Assembly (NCBI GenBank): GCA_049613665.1
Contig: JBMZCV010000019.1
Location: forward strand, 1 to 44,623
From: JBMZCV01 sp049613665
Lineage (GTDB): Bacteria; Bacteroidota; Bacteroidia; Chitinophagales; UBA2359
Direction: 5' to 3'
Length of the DNA: 44,623 nucleotides
A program made the position numbers and the translations under genes. Shown piece by piece: positions 8,628 through 17,900 of this stretch. The notes under the pieces are model-generated. The model made no database searches, was not told where the DNA came from, and worked only from the letters and a program-made list of their open reading frames with translations. Each line of letters begins with the position of its first letter. Within the stretch, counting starts at the first letter, position 1.

Positions 8628-9896
8628 TTAATACGTTTCAACAGTTTCGGTTTCCAAAACAGTTTTAGACAACAAACTCACAATTTTTTCGATAATATCG
8701 CCTGCAACTGCTGTTTTAGACTTTAACTCATATTCTCGCATATTATTGTATTTGTCCAAAATAGTTATTTTATTCGTGTTGTGCTTAAAACCTGCACCTT
8801 TATCTTGCAAAGAATTGAGAACGATAAAATCGAGGTTTTTCTTTTTCAACTTTTTGTTGGCGTTTGCAAGTTCATTATTTGTTTCCAAAGCAAAACCGAC
8901 TAAAAGCTGTTTTTTTTGCTTTTTTGTACCCAAATAAGCCAATATGTCTTTTGTTTTTTTCAATTCTAAAAACATATTACCATCGTTTTTCTTAATTTTC
9001 ACATCACTAGCTTGCACAGGCGTATAATCGCTCACGGCTGCCGCCAAAATCGCAATATCGCTATCCGAAAAATGCTTTGTTGTCGCTTGAAACATCTGTT
9101 CCGCAGTTTCTACCGAAATTACTTTGATGTCTGCCGAAGTCGGTCGCAAATCTGTTGGCCCCAAAACCATTGTCACATTTGCACCTTGTTTTAGTGCCGC
9201 TTCTGCTATCGCAATGCCCATTTTTCCAGAAGAACGATTGCCTATAAAACGCACTGGGTCTATGGGTTCGTGTGTTGGCCCTGCCGTAATCAATACCTTT
9301 TTATTGGCTAAATGTTTGTAAACGCCATTTTTCGCTGTTTCTTTTTCTGCAAAAAAATCATTCAAATAAGCGACAATATCTTCTGGCTCGGCAAGACGAC
9401 CAGCACCACGCAAACCGCTTGCAAGTTCGCCATTTCCAACAGGAATAATTTTGTTTTCGGCCTCCTCCAAGAGTTTTATATTTCTTTGCGTAGCCAAATG
9501 TAGCCACATGTCCAAATCCATAGCTGGAGCGATAAAAACAGGGCAGCGTGCCGACAAGTAAGTAGCAACTAGCAAATTGTCGGACAAGGCGTGAGCCATT
9601 TTTCCGAGTGTATTTGCCGAAGCAGGAGCTATAATCATAGCATCGGCCCAGAGTCCCAAATCGACATGATTGTTCCAAAGTCCGCCTTCTTTTTTCACAA
9701 AGTCAGTCATCACAGGATTTTTGGATAAGGTGGCCAAGGTAAGCGGCGAAATAAATTCGGTAGCCGATTTGGTCATCACAACTTTCACTTCGACATTTTG
9801 TTTTACCAAAAGTCTAGTTAAAATAGCAGTTTTGTAAGCAGCAATGCTTCCGCAAACGCCAAGTATAATTTTTTTGTTTTTCAAATGCTCAAACAT
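8628..9896 (-). CDS. coaBC: CoaBC: phosphopantothenoylcysteine decarboxylase / phosphopantothenate-cysteine ligase
   Basis: Bifunctional enzyme of coenzyme A synthesis, joining cysteine to 4'-phosphopantothenate and decarboxylating the product. The 422-aa chain starts MFEHLKNKKIILGVCGSIAA. The CoaC half has the flavin-binding fold, the active-site His in WNNHVDLGLWAD, PASANTLGKMAH, the PAMDLDMW clamp and the LASGLRGAGRL flap with the expected motifs. The CoaB half begins at about residue 195 (KKVLITAGPTHEPIDPVRF) and has the NRSSGKMG dimerisation/nucleotide motif. A further Met 13 codons upstream (9935) gives only a hydrophobic extension and was not chosen. It probably forms an operon with the DUF4835 gene downstream. 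Confidence 0.93.
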   Translation of the reverse strand: MFEHLKNKKIILGVCGSIAAYKTAILTRLLVKQNVEVKVVMTKSATEFISPLTLATLSKNPVMTDFVKKEGGLWNNHVDLGLWADAMIIAPASANTLGKMAHALSDNLLVATYLSARCPVFIAPAMDLDMWLHLATQRNIKLLEEAENKIIPVGNGELASGLRGAGRLAEPEDIVAYLNDFFAEKETAKNGVYKHLANKKVLITAGPTHEPIDPVRFIGNRSSGKMGIAIAEAALKQGANVTMVLGPTDLRPTSADIKVISVETAEQMFQATTKHFSDSDIAILAAAVSDYTPVQASDVKIKKNDGNMFLELKKTKDILAYLGTKKQKKQLLVGFALETNNELANANKKLKKKNLDFIVLNSLQDKGAGFKHNTNKITILDKYNNMREYELKSKTAVAGDIIEKIVSLLSKTVLETETVETY

Positions 9897-10162
9897 AAAG
9901 ACAAAGTTAATGAAAAATTCTATTTTTTTTCTCAAAAATAAGCTTTCGCAAAAAAAGATAAAGTCTTGTACAACACAAAACGTTTTTTTCTATAAAAAAA
10001 TATAGACAAAACAGCAAGCAAGGTAACAGTAAAAAATAAGCTCATGATTTGATTCAGAGATTTTTTGAGCGTTACCAAAGTCAAAATACTATAAAAAAGC
10101 ATATAAAAACGCTTATTTAGAAAGTTTCTAAATAAAAATAAACTTTTTACATAAAAATGCGT

Positions 10163-10170
10163 TACTTTTG
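10163..10170 (+). promoter_or_regulatory. Possible Bacteroidota -7 box upstream of iscS
   Basis: TACTTTTG fits TAnnTTTG and lies about 135 bp before iscS, just upstream of a Rep-A copy, which would become part of the 5' leader. No good -33 TTG is visible, so this is weak. The rest of the divergent gap 9897-10187 holds no convincing gene. Confidence 0.25.
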
Positions 10171-10187
10171 TACCAAAATTCAAGACA

Positions 10188-10297
10188 TTAAGTGCCAAGC
10201 ACTAATTTAATATAGCCTATTTGGGTGGTTCATGTATTAAAAATGAGCATGTTAGCTTCCACAAATAAGTTTTATTTTCAATGTTTGACTAAAGTTA
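10188..10297 (+). repeat. Rep-A copy a (iscS leader)
   Basis: Starts TTAAGTGCCAAGCACT (terminal hairpin) and contains the right core arm GCATGTTAGC; the left core arm is degraded. It ends about 10 bp before the iscS start codon. Confidence 0.7.
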
Positions 10298-10307
10298 TTT
10301 AAACAAT

Positions 10308-11534
10308 ATGAACGAATTAAAATTGCCTGTTTATTTAGATAATAGTGCCACAACGCCTGTCGATCCTCGTGTTGTAGATGCTATGATACCTTATTTTACA
10401 GAACATTTCGGCAATGCAGCAAGCCGTAATCACCCTTTTGGTTGGAAAGCCGAAGAAGCCATAGATTATGCAAGAGAACAAGTTGCTCAACTTATTGGTG
10501 CAAGTAGTTCTAAAGAAATTATTTTTACTTCTGGTGCTACCGAAAGTATCAATTTGGCTTTGAAAGGTGCTGCTGATATGTATGCCAAAAAAGGCAATCA
10601 CATTGTCACGATTAAAACAGAACACAAAGCTGTTTTGGACACTTGCAAAGTTTTGCAAAAAAGAGGCATTGATATTACTTATCTTGACGTGAAAGAAGAT
10701 GGTTTGGTTACGCCAGAGCAAGTGCAAGAAGCTATTACGGATAAAACAATTTTGGTTTGCATCATGACGGTAAACAACGAAATTGGCGTTATTCAGCCTA
10801 TCAAAGAAATTGCGGCCGTAGCTCATGCCAACCGTTGTTTGTTTATGACTGACGGAACGCAAGCAGTAGGTAAATTGGATATGAATGTAAACGAAATGGG
10901 CATTGATTTGATGGCTTTTACGGCTCATAAAATGTATGGCCCTAAAGGCGTAGGTGCTTTATTTGTACGTCGCAAGCGTCCTCGTGTGAAAGTGACTGCC
11001 CAAACAGATGGCGGTGGCCACGAAAGAGGTATGCGTTCGGGTACATTGAATGTAACAGGAATTGTAGGCTTCGGAAAAGCAGCAGAATTGGCTCGCAAAG
11101 AAATGGCAGCCGATAGAGAAAGAGTAAACTACTTGCGTGATAAGCTCGAAACTAGCTTACTAGAGTTGGAAGAGTCTTATTTGAATGGCAACAAAGAAAG
11201 TCGCACACCTTATATCTCAAATATTTCGTTTAAGCACGTTGAAGGCGAAGGTTTGATGATGGGTTTCAACAAAAGCATTGCGGTTTCATCTGGTTCTGCT
11301 TGCACATCAGCGTCTTTAGAACCTTCTCACGTTTTGAATGCTTTGGGCTTAGACGACGAGTTGGCACATTCATCTATTCGTTTTAGCTTAGGTCGTTTCA
11401 CTACGGAAGAGCAGGTAGATTATGCGGTTGAAGAAGTGAAAAAAGCAGTCAATCGTATGCGTGAGCTTAGTCCACTTTGGGAAATGTTCCAAGAAGGAAT
11501 TGATATTTCTAAAATAGAATGGGCAGCTCATTAA
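10308..11534 (+). CDS. iscS: IscS-type cysteine desulfurase
   Basis: A 408-aa PLP enzyme that removes sulfur from cysteine as a persulfide for Fe-S clusters and thiolation. Signatures: LDNSATTPVDPRV at the start, His107 (TEHKAV) stacking on PLP, the Schiff-base Lys208 in FTAHKMYGPKG, and the persulfide Cys332 on the long loop SSGSACTSAS, followed by ALGLDDELAHSSIRFSLGRF. The long loop and length place it in the IscS (group I) rather than SufS class. The stop TAA at 11532-11534 shares its last base with the Rep-B element. iscU and iscA follow at 218 and 190 bp, so this is an isc gene set with unusually loose spacing. Confidence 0.94.
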   Translation: MNELKLPVYLDNSATTPVDPRVVDAMIPYFTEHFGNAASRNHPFGWKAEEAIDYAREQVAQLIGASSSKEIIFTSGATESINLALKGAADMYAKKGNHIVTIKTEHKAVLDTCKVLQKRGIDITYLDVKEDGLVTPEQVQEAITDKTILVCIMTVNNEIGVIQPIKEIAAVAHANRCLFMTDGTQAVGKLDMNVNEMGIDLMAFTAHKMYGPKGVGALFVRRKRPRVKVTAQTDGGGHERGMRSGTLNVTGIVGFGKAAELARKEMAADRERVNYLRDKLETSLLELEESYLNGNKESRTPYISNISFKHVEGEGLMMGFNKSIAVSSGSACTSASLEPSHVLNALGLDDELAHSSIRFSLGRFTTEEQVDYAVEEVKKAVNRMRELSPLWEMFQEGIDISKIEWAAH

Positions 11535-11689
11535 GTAATGTTCAAAAAATAACTTCTTTATTTGCCTTTGACATTTTCTGACCTACTTCGTTGAAAAGCC
11601 TCGCCATAGTTATGCTATGACTGTGTTTTTCGCCTTGTATCTCAAAAAATCTCTGTCTCAAATCGTGAACTTATTTTTTTGCCATTACT
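11534..11689 (+). repeat. Rep-B copy 1 (MITE-like, 156 bp)
   Basis: Begins AGTAATGTTCAAAAAATAAC at the last base of the iscS stop codon and ends with TTGCCATTACT, so its ends are short inverted repeats (AGTAATG/CATTACT). The other copy is at 39907-40063; long blocks match, such as GTGTTTTTCGCCTTGT against GCGTTTTTCGCCTTGT. No coding capacity is apparent. Confidence 0.8.
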
Positions 11690-11690
11690 A

Positions 11691-11716
11691 AGAAACTTTT
11701 TAGTTTCTCTTTTTTC
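11691..11716 (+). terminator. Terminator between iscS and iscU
   Basis: AGAAAC, 6-nt loop, GTTTCT followed by CTTTTTT: a short intrinsic terminator directly after Rep-B. It suggests at least partial separation of iscS and iscU transcription. Confidence 0.55.
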
Positions 11717-11752
11717 GTAAAAAAAATTATTCAACTATAAAATAACAAAGCT

Positions 11753-12169
11753 ATGGCTTATTCAGATAAAGTATTAGACCATTATCACAATCCTCGTAAC
11801 GTAGGTACATTAGACAAAAGCAAAAAAAATGTAGGCACAGGCTTAGTAGGTGCTCCAGAATGTGGCGATGTGATGCGTCTGCAAATTGAAGTGAGCGAAG
11901 AAGGCGTTATTACTGATGCCAAATTCAAAACTTTCGGTTGCGGTTCGGCTATCGCTTCTTCTTCTTTGGCTACCGAATGGCTCAAAGGAAAAAGCGTAGA
12001 TGAAGCTGCTGGCATCGACAACATGGACATCGTAGAAGAATTGGCTTTGCCTCCTGTAAAAATCCACTGTTCAGTATTGGCAGAAGACGCTATCGTGTCA
12101 GCTATCAACGACTACCGTGTCAAAAATGGTTTAGAGCCTATCAAGCACGAAGAAAGTTTGGTACACTAA
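11753..12169 (+). CDS. iscU: IscU Fe-S cluster scaffold
   Basis: A 138-aa scaffold on which [2Fe-2S] clusters are built with sulfur from IscS. All ligands are visible: Cys37 and Asp39 (GAPECGDVM), Cys63 (FGCGSA), His105 and Cys106 (KIHCSVLAEDA). The LPPVK motif at 99-103 is the known recognition sequence for the Hsp70 chaperone HscA. That marks this as true IscU rather than SufU, and implies that hscA/hscB exist elsewhere in the genome. Length and start (MAYSDKVLDHYHNPRNVG) are standard. It lies between iscS and iscA on the same strand. Confidence 0.95.
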   Translation: MAYSDKVLDHYHNPRNVGTLDKSKKNVGTGLVGAPECGDVMRLQIEVSEEGVITDAKFKTFGCGSAIASSSLATEWLKGKSVDEAAGIDNMDIVEELALPPVKIHCSVLAEDAIVSAINDYRVKNGLEPIKHEESLVH

Positions 12170-12218
12170 AAAAAGCCGTTGTTCGGTGTTTTCACCAACA
12201 ACTAAAGCATTTTTTTAG

Positions 12219-12324
12219 TAAGTAGTTGGACAAAAATAATGATACCTTTCGTTTAAAGCTAACATACTGATTTTCAATGCGTTAGCAACGAATCGACCAT
12301 TTATTAAATAGTGCTTGGCACTTA
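12219..12324 (-). repeat. Rep-A copy b (between iscU and iscA)
   Basis: Complete reverse-orientation copy: begins TAAGTAGTTGGAC and ends GTGCTTGGCACTTA. Core hairpin present (GCTAACATACTGA with TCAATGCGTTAGC). TA occurs on both sides. Confidence 0.85.
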
Positions 12325-12359
12325 CAAAAATATTTTTGCACCTTAAATTTTTTAAAGAG

Positions 12360-12686
12360 ATGATTACGATAAGCGAAGATGCAAAACAACAAGTAGAAAA
12401 ACTAATGACAGAAGCTAACTTGCCATCTGACTATTTTGTTAGAGTAGGCGTAGTTGGTGGTGGTTGTTCTGGTTTGACTTACAAAATGGATTTCGACAAC
12501 GAATCACGAAGCGACGACCAAGTTTTTGAAGACAAAGGCACAAAATTGGTAACTGACCTAAAAAGTTTTTTATATCTTTTTGGTACAGAGCTCAGTTTTT
12601 CTCGTGGCCTTGAAGGGCAAGGTTTTCATTTCGTCAATCCAAATGCTGCTCGTAGTTGTGGCTGTGGCGAAAGCTTTGCGGTATAA
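12360..12686 (+). CDS. iscA: IscA/HesB-family A-type Fe-S carrier
   Basis: A 108-aa A-type carrier that accepts and delivers Fe-S clusters. The three conserved cysteines are present: Cys36 in GVVGGGCSGLTY, and Cys100 and Cys102 in ARSCGCGESF. The linking block LYLFGTELSFSRGLEGQGF and FVNPNAARSCGCG are diagnostic. I chose the ATG at 12360 (MITISEDAKQQVEKL), preceded by AAAGAG; the frame is open upstream to 12315 but that part is poor (KIFLHLKFFKE) and abuts Rep-A. Third gene of the isc set, ended by the strong terminator at 12708-12759. Confidence 0.92.
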   Translation: MITISEDAKQQVEKLMTEANLPSDYFVRVGVVGGGCSGLTYKMDFDNESRSDDQVFEDKGTKLVTDLKSFLYLFGTELSFSRGLEGQGFHFVNPNAARSCGCGESFAV

Positions 12687-12707
12687 TTGTCAAGTACATT
12701 TTACGAT

Positions 12708-12759
12708 AAAAAAAGGCATTGCAAAATTCTAATATTGGAATTTTGCAATGCCTTTTTTG
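12708..12759 (+). terminator. Terminator after iscA
   Basis: Long perfect stem (AAAGGCATTGCAAAATTC and complement) with an 8-nt loop and a T-run. Its design resembles the hairpin at 6811-6861. Confidence 0.85.
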
Positions 12760-12799
12760 TTTTTGACGAAAGCCTTTATTTCAATGGTTCGGACATTTA

Positions 12800-12903
12800 T
12801 AAGTAGTCGGACAGATTTATTCTACAAATTGTGAAAACTAACACGCTGAATATCAAAGCATTAGCACGAAACAAAGTGTATAACAAATAGTGCTTGGTAC
12901 TTA
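12800..12903 (-). repeat. Rep-A copy c
   Basis: Complete reverse copy from TAAGTAGTCGGAC to TGCTTGGTACTTA, with TA on both sides. It lies in the convergent gap 12687-13065 between the iscA terminator and Rep-C copy 2. The flanking AATGGTTCGGACAT (12783-12796) mirrors one end of Rep-C, so Rep-A may have inserted into a larger Rep-C. Confidence 0.8.
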
Positions 12904-12907
12904 CATT

Positions 12908-13068
12908 TTTTTATCAAAGGTTTAAACATACTATTTTTTTTAGGCTAAAGCGACCAATATTTGTAAATTTAATGGCTTTTTGAACTAAAAAATAGTATGT
13001 TTCGTTTGCCAAAAGGAGCTTTCTTATTCAACTAAAAATTGTTATAAAAAATGCCCGAACCATTGTTA
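12908..13068 (-). repeat. Rep-C copy 2
   Basis: Reverse copy of the element at 4187-4348, again with the inner inverted repeat AAACATACTATTTTT. In its own orientation it starts TAACAATGGTTCGGGC, where TAA is the stop codon of the DUF4340 gene. Confidence 0.75.
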
Positions 13069-14094
13069 TTTCACTTCTTCATAATAAAAATCCGAAAAGC
13101 CTTTAAAAACCTTTCCAAAAACGTATTCCTGAATTAAAAACATATCGTCTTGGCCTTCGATAAACGCAAAATACCTATCGCTGTCATAATCCATCGCAAC
13201 GCCATTCACATCAACCTGTTTTTTTGTTCTTTTGTTCACATCTCTATGATGGATATTTAGCTGTTTTGTCTTACCGTTTTTATCCGTAATTTTCAATCGA
13301 CAAAAAGCCTTGCTATTTCGTATCGAATCAATTTTGGGATATTCATTTTCATAAGCTTCCGAATACAAACGCTCAAAAGAATTGAGATAAGTAGCTGCTA
13401 ATGGCTTGTTTAAACGCTGTTTTTCGCTTATTTTTTCAGAAGGCGAACTTACTGCATATTCATTCTTATTGCTCACAGTAAGTGCAAAAGAGCGTTCTGG
13501 TTTTAGTTCATATTTCGCCTCAATCTTCGCAATATCATCTGCCGCATAATCCAAAAGAAGACGGTCTCGCCACGCTTCAAGTTGATTGGAAAAACGAGGC
13601 AATATATTGCCATCTAAGCCTTTTATATTCACAACATAAGGCTGCTCGCTATTTTTCAACAACATAAAAAGGCCATTGCCTGTGCTAGTAGTGCTGCCCA
13701 TAGCATATTCCTTAAATGGTTCGGTTTGCGAATCAGCATAAATTTTAACCGTTTTTATTGGTTTTTCAAACTGCTTTATCACGCTATCATACGCATCTTT
13801 GCCAACAGGAAATTTTACACTCAATTGTTTCATCGTTTCCAACAAACCATTCACAAGCTCTGGACTTGCTTTATAATATTGATTGACACGCCACTGCCCT
13901 GCTCCTTTTTTTTCTAAGGTTAATGTTCTTTTCGTTTGGCTAAAAATCTCAATTTTTGTGATGCTTGCTGTATCTTTCACTGCAAAAGCCATTTCGGCCG
14001 CATTCATGCTTGCTTTTTGTTGGTTGAAAACAAGAAAATAAGCCGTAGCTGCCAAAAAAAGTAAAATGATTAAATATGTGCTGTTTCGTTTCAT
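13066..14094 (-). CDS. DUF4340 domain membrane-anchored protein
   Basis: A 342-aa protein with one N-terminal membrane segment (residues 7-25, YLIILLFLAATAYFLVF) and a large extracytoplasmic part. The region TASITKIEIFSQTKRTLTLEK followed by GQWRVNQYYKASPELVNGLL matches DUF4340, a beta-rich domain often found beside or fused to GldG-type ABC components. Its function is unknown. Here it is alone between repeats: its stop TAA abuts Rep-C copy 2 and Rep-A copy d begins 8 bp upstream of its start. The GldG gene lies 24 kb away at 37983-39716 instead of next to it. Confidence 0.8.
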   Translation of the reverse strand: MKRNSTYLIILLFLAATAYFLVFNQQKASMNAAEMAFAVKDTASITKIEIFSQTKRTLTLEKKGAGQWRVNQYYKASPELVNGLLETMKQLSVKFPVGKDAYDSVIKQFEKPIKTVKIYADSQTEPFKEYAMGSTTSTGNGLFMLLKNSEQPYVVNIKGLDGNILPRFSNQLEAWRDRLLLDYAADDIAKIEAKYELKPERSFALTVSNKNEYAVSSPSEKISEKQRLNKPLAATYLNSFERLYSEAYENEYPKIDSIRNSKAFCRLKITDKNGKTKQLNIHHRDVNKRTKKQVDVNGVAMDYDSDRYFAFIEGQDDMFLIQEYVFGKVFKGFSDFYYEEVK

Positions 14095-14102
14095 AGTTTT
14101 TA

Positions 14103-14211
14103 TTAAGTACCAAGTACTATTTAATAAAGCATTCGTTTAGTGGCTAACGCATTGACAATCAAGGTGTTATCTTGTACTGTAATGCCCAAAAACTTCTGAA
14201 CGACTACTTAA
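14103..14211 (+). repeat. Rep-A copy d (subfamily with copy o)
   Basis: Complete copy TTAAGTACCAAGTACT...GACTACTTAA. The terminal hairpin reads AGTAC/GTACT instead of AGTGC/GCACT, a paired substitution. It is nearly identical to the copy at 43543-43650. Confidence 0.85.
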
Positions 14212-14955
14212 TATAAAAAGACCTTCTGTTTATCGAAAAAAAATATTATTGGTAATATCGCTAAAAACTAAACAATTTGAAAGAAAAGCAACGAAAAATA
14301 TGAAGTCAGTATTTGTTGTCGTTTTTTTGGAAATAAGATAAAAGCTAAAAAATATCTTTTTTTTGGCTAAAAAAATAATCGTAACTATTTAGCGATAGGC
14401 TTTTGAGATAAAAAACAAAGTTTTTTTTATTTAGATAAACCGCTGTCTTGAACTGAATAGCATCGCTATTGAGTGAAAAAAAGCTAAAATATAAATGAAA
14501 AAAGGTATTTTTTAGCCAAAATTGCTAGTGCTAAATAGTTACGTTTTTTTCTTTGACTTTTTTGTTTTGAAAAAAAATCTTATGCAAAGCAGTATATCGT
14601 TTATTTAAAGGGCTGATAATTGTTAAAAAAAATCTGTTCTTTTAGAAAATGAAAAAAATCTTAAATTTATAAATTGAACGAACTAACTTTGAAAGTGTAG
14701 TTAATATTGCAAAAAATCTAGTTAGTTTTACCGATTCATTAGCTTTCATAGCCAAAAAAGCTATTATTTTTGTTATTTTTGTTCGCATTTTTAGAACAAA
14801 AAAAAGGTTTATACTTTTCAATAAAAAATAAGTGTTTTTTTTATTTGTATAAAATATTTAGTATCAAAAAACAACAAAACAATTAATAAAAAATACAAAA
14901 TCATTCATATATCATTATTGCCTCAGCAAATTGTAACAAAAAAATCAAACTATAA
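14212..14955. other. Long AT-rich non-coding gap upstream of the DUF2723 gene
   Basis: No plausible gene. It holds Rep-D copy 1 (14380-14543) and many A/T-runs. TATTTTTG at 14774-14781 fits the -7 consensus for the following gene, but a -33 element is not clear. Nothing else recognised. Confidence 0.5.
14380..14543 (+). repeat. Rep-D copy 1 (MITE-like, 164 bp)
   Basis: Bounded by 14-bp perfect terminal inverted repeats, CGTAACTATTTAGC and GCTAAATAGTTACG. A shorter homologue lies at 23132-23266; both have TTTTAGCCAAAATTG near the right end. No coding capacity. Confidence 0.8.
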
Positions 14956-17900
14956 ATGAATTTTAAACAATTTAAAAAAATTAATAATATTACGGGCTGG
15001 CTCATGTTCTTGTTTGCAGCAGCCGTATATACTTTAACGATGGAAGGAACTGCTAGTCTTTGGGACTGTGGCGAGTTCATTGCTTCCGCTTACAAAATGC
15101 AAGTAGTGCATCCACCTGGAGCACCGCTTTTCTTGATGATTGGCCGTATGTTTACGCTTTTAGCTGGCGGCAACCCTGAATTAGTATCTCTCACGATGAA
15201 CTTTATGTCGGCCATCTGCTCGGCATTTTCCATCATGTTTCTCTTTTGGATAACGACACATATCGCTCGCCGAATGCTGATTTCTGCCAAAGAAGGTGCT
15301 GTTTCGGTCGAAAACACCATTGTAGTCATTGGGGCAGGCTTGATAGCCGCACTCTCTGGCACATTTCTCGATAGTGTTTGGTTTTCGGCCACCGAAGCCG
15401 AAGTATATTCTATGTCATTGATGTGGACTTCCATAGTGTTTTGGGCAATGCTCAAATGGGAAGAACGTGCCGATGAACCTTATGCCGATAGATGGCTTTT
15501 ATTTATCGCTTTTATGGTCGGTTGTTCTATTTTCGTGCATTGGCTCAACTTGTTATCTATTCCAGCTATCACGTTTATCTATTATTTCAAACGATACGAA
15601 AGCTCTCGAAAAGGCATGATGTATGCGTTTTTGGCTTCTATTGCTATTGTTGGCTTTATTCTATGGTTGATTATACCAGGCCTAGTTTCTATTGCAGCAA
15701 AAATAGAATTGGTAATGGTAAACAGTATGGGAATGCCTTTTAATAGTGGTGTTATTTTCTTTTTATTGCTTGTTATTGGTGGTTTAGTTGGCATTTTGCT
15801 ATATACTTACAAAAATGGCTATGTCATTTTACATAACGCAACAATAGGCGTAATGTTTATTTTGATAGGCTACTCTACTATTACAACAACGGTTATTCGC
15901 TCAAATGCAGAGCCAAATATCGACATGAACTCGCCACGAGATATAGTGAGTTTGTCTTCTTATTTGAACAGAGAACAATATGGTTCACGTCCATTTTTAT
16001 TTGGTCATTATTATACCGACAAGGTAGATGATGTAAAAGTCATTGGCACAAAATATTATAAAGGAAAAGATCGCTACGAAGATGTTGGCGACAAAATTGA
16101 ATATGTTTATTCGGGCAAAACCGTATTTTTTCCACGAATTTATGACCTCAATCACAAAGAACGATATGAACAAGGTTTGGGCATCAGAAAAGGCAAAAAG
16201 CCAACTTATTTCGATAACTTAAAGTTCTTTTTTAGCTATCAAATCGGACATATGTATGTGCGATATTTCATGTGGAATTTTGTAGGCCGCCAAAATGACG
16301 AACAAGGACTTTGGGGCGATAAGAAAAACGGAAATTGGGTGAGCGGAATCAATATGATTGACGGAATGCGTTTGGGTTCACAATCCTATTTGCCAGACCA
16401 TATCAAAAATAATCCGAATCGAAATACCTTTTATTTCTTGCCTTTGCTACTTGGACTTTTAGGGCTTGTATTTCATTTTACCAACGATAGAAAACGTGCA
16501 TTTGTCATCTTTCTCCTTTTCTTTTTCTGTGGTGTGTCCATCATTATTCAAGGAAACTCGCCACCTATTGAACCAAGAGAAAGAGACTATATTTTTGCGG
16601 CTTCCTTCTATGCCTTTACCATTTGGTTGGGCATTGGTTTAGTGGCACTATATGATGTGTTGAAATCTTATATGTCGGGCAAAATGGCGGCTAGTTTGGC
16701 TACTGTTTTGTGTTTGAGCGTACCTGCTCTCATGGGTTTTCAAGGCTGGGAAGACCACGACAGAAGTGGCAGAACGGCTGCTAGAGATTTTGCAGCAAAT
16801 TACTTAAATTCTTGTGCTCCAAATGCTATTCTTTTTACACAAGGCGACAACGATACCTATCCGCTTTGGTATGCTCAAGAAGTAGAAGGCATCAGACGTG
16901 ATGTGCGTGTTGTAAACCTTAGTTTGCTGGGTGTAGATTGGTATATTGAGCAGCTTCGCCGAAAAGTGAATGATGCAGCACCTGTGCCAATGACTCTAGC
17001 ACCTGAAAAAGTGCGAGGTACGGAGCGTGATGTCGTTTATTTCAAGCAAAATACCGCTATTGCACCCGAAAATACATCAGTGGAAATGAAAGAAATTTTG
17101 CGTTTTATAGCCGATAGTAGCCCACAATCACGCATACAAGGCGAAGTAGATTATTATCCTACCCGCAACTTTAAATTTAAAGTGAATCAAGCTAATTTTG
17201 CAAAACACAATGCTCTAGCACCTGAAGATACTGCTCGACAAGTTTCGGAAATCGAGTGGCGTTTGAGCAAGCAGAGTTTGTATAAAAATGACTTGATGGT
17301 ATTAGATATTATCGCTGCCAATGATTGGAAACAACCTGTTTATTTCGCTATTTCAGTAGCTCCAGATAGCTATTTGGGTTTAGAAAAATACTTTCAGCTA
17401 GAAGGCTTGGCTTATCGTCTAGTGCCAGCAGAGGTGCAATATCCTACCGACCCAGCAAGTGGCCGAGTAGATAGAAGCCAACGAGGAACGGTAAACCCAG
17501 ACATTATGTATGATAATTTGAAAAATAAATTCAAATTTGGAAATATCGAAAACCCAGATGTGCATGTAGATACTGATTTGCGACGTATGATTTTCAATTT
17601 TAGAGGCAATTTTGCACGTTTGGCAGAGTCTTTCTTGAAGCGTGGCGACAAGCAAAAAGCTGTTGAAGTATTAGACTATTCGCAGCAAATGATGCCAGAC
17701 CATGCGGCTCAATACAACTTCTATATGTTTACGACCATTGATGCTTATTATGCAGCAGGAGCTTATGAAAAAGCCAACGAATTGACAGAAATAGTAGCAC
17801 AACGCCTTGTCGATGAGTTGAAATACATTAACCGCTTGCCGAAAAATGAGCAGAAATATTGGGAGCAAGAAACGCAGTTGAATAACTATTTCATTCAGAA

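Noticed and set aside
9932..10198. 88-aa reading frame upstream of coaBC on the minus strand
   Set aside because: Low-complexity, AT-driven, no family resemblance; it lies in the divergent promoter gap and overlaps the possible iscS promoter and Rep-A.
12315..12359. N-terminal extension of IscA
   Set aside because: The extra 15 residues are not conserved-looking and overlap the end of Rep-A; the ATG at 12360 gives the standard family start.
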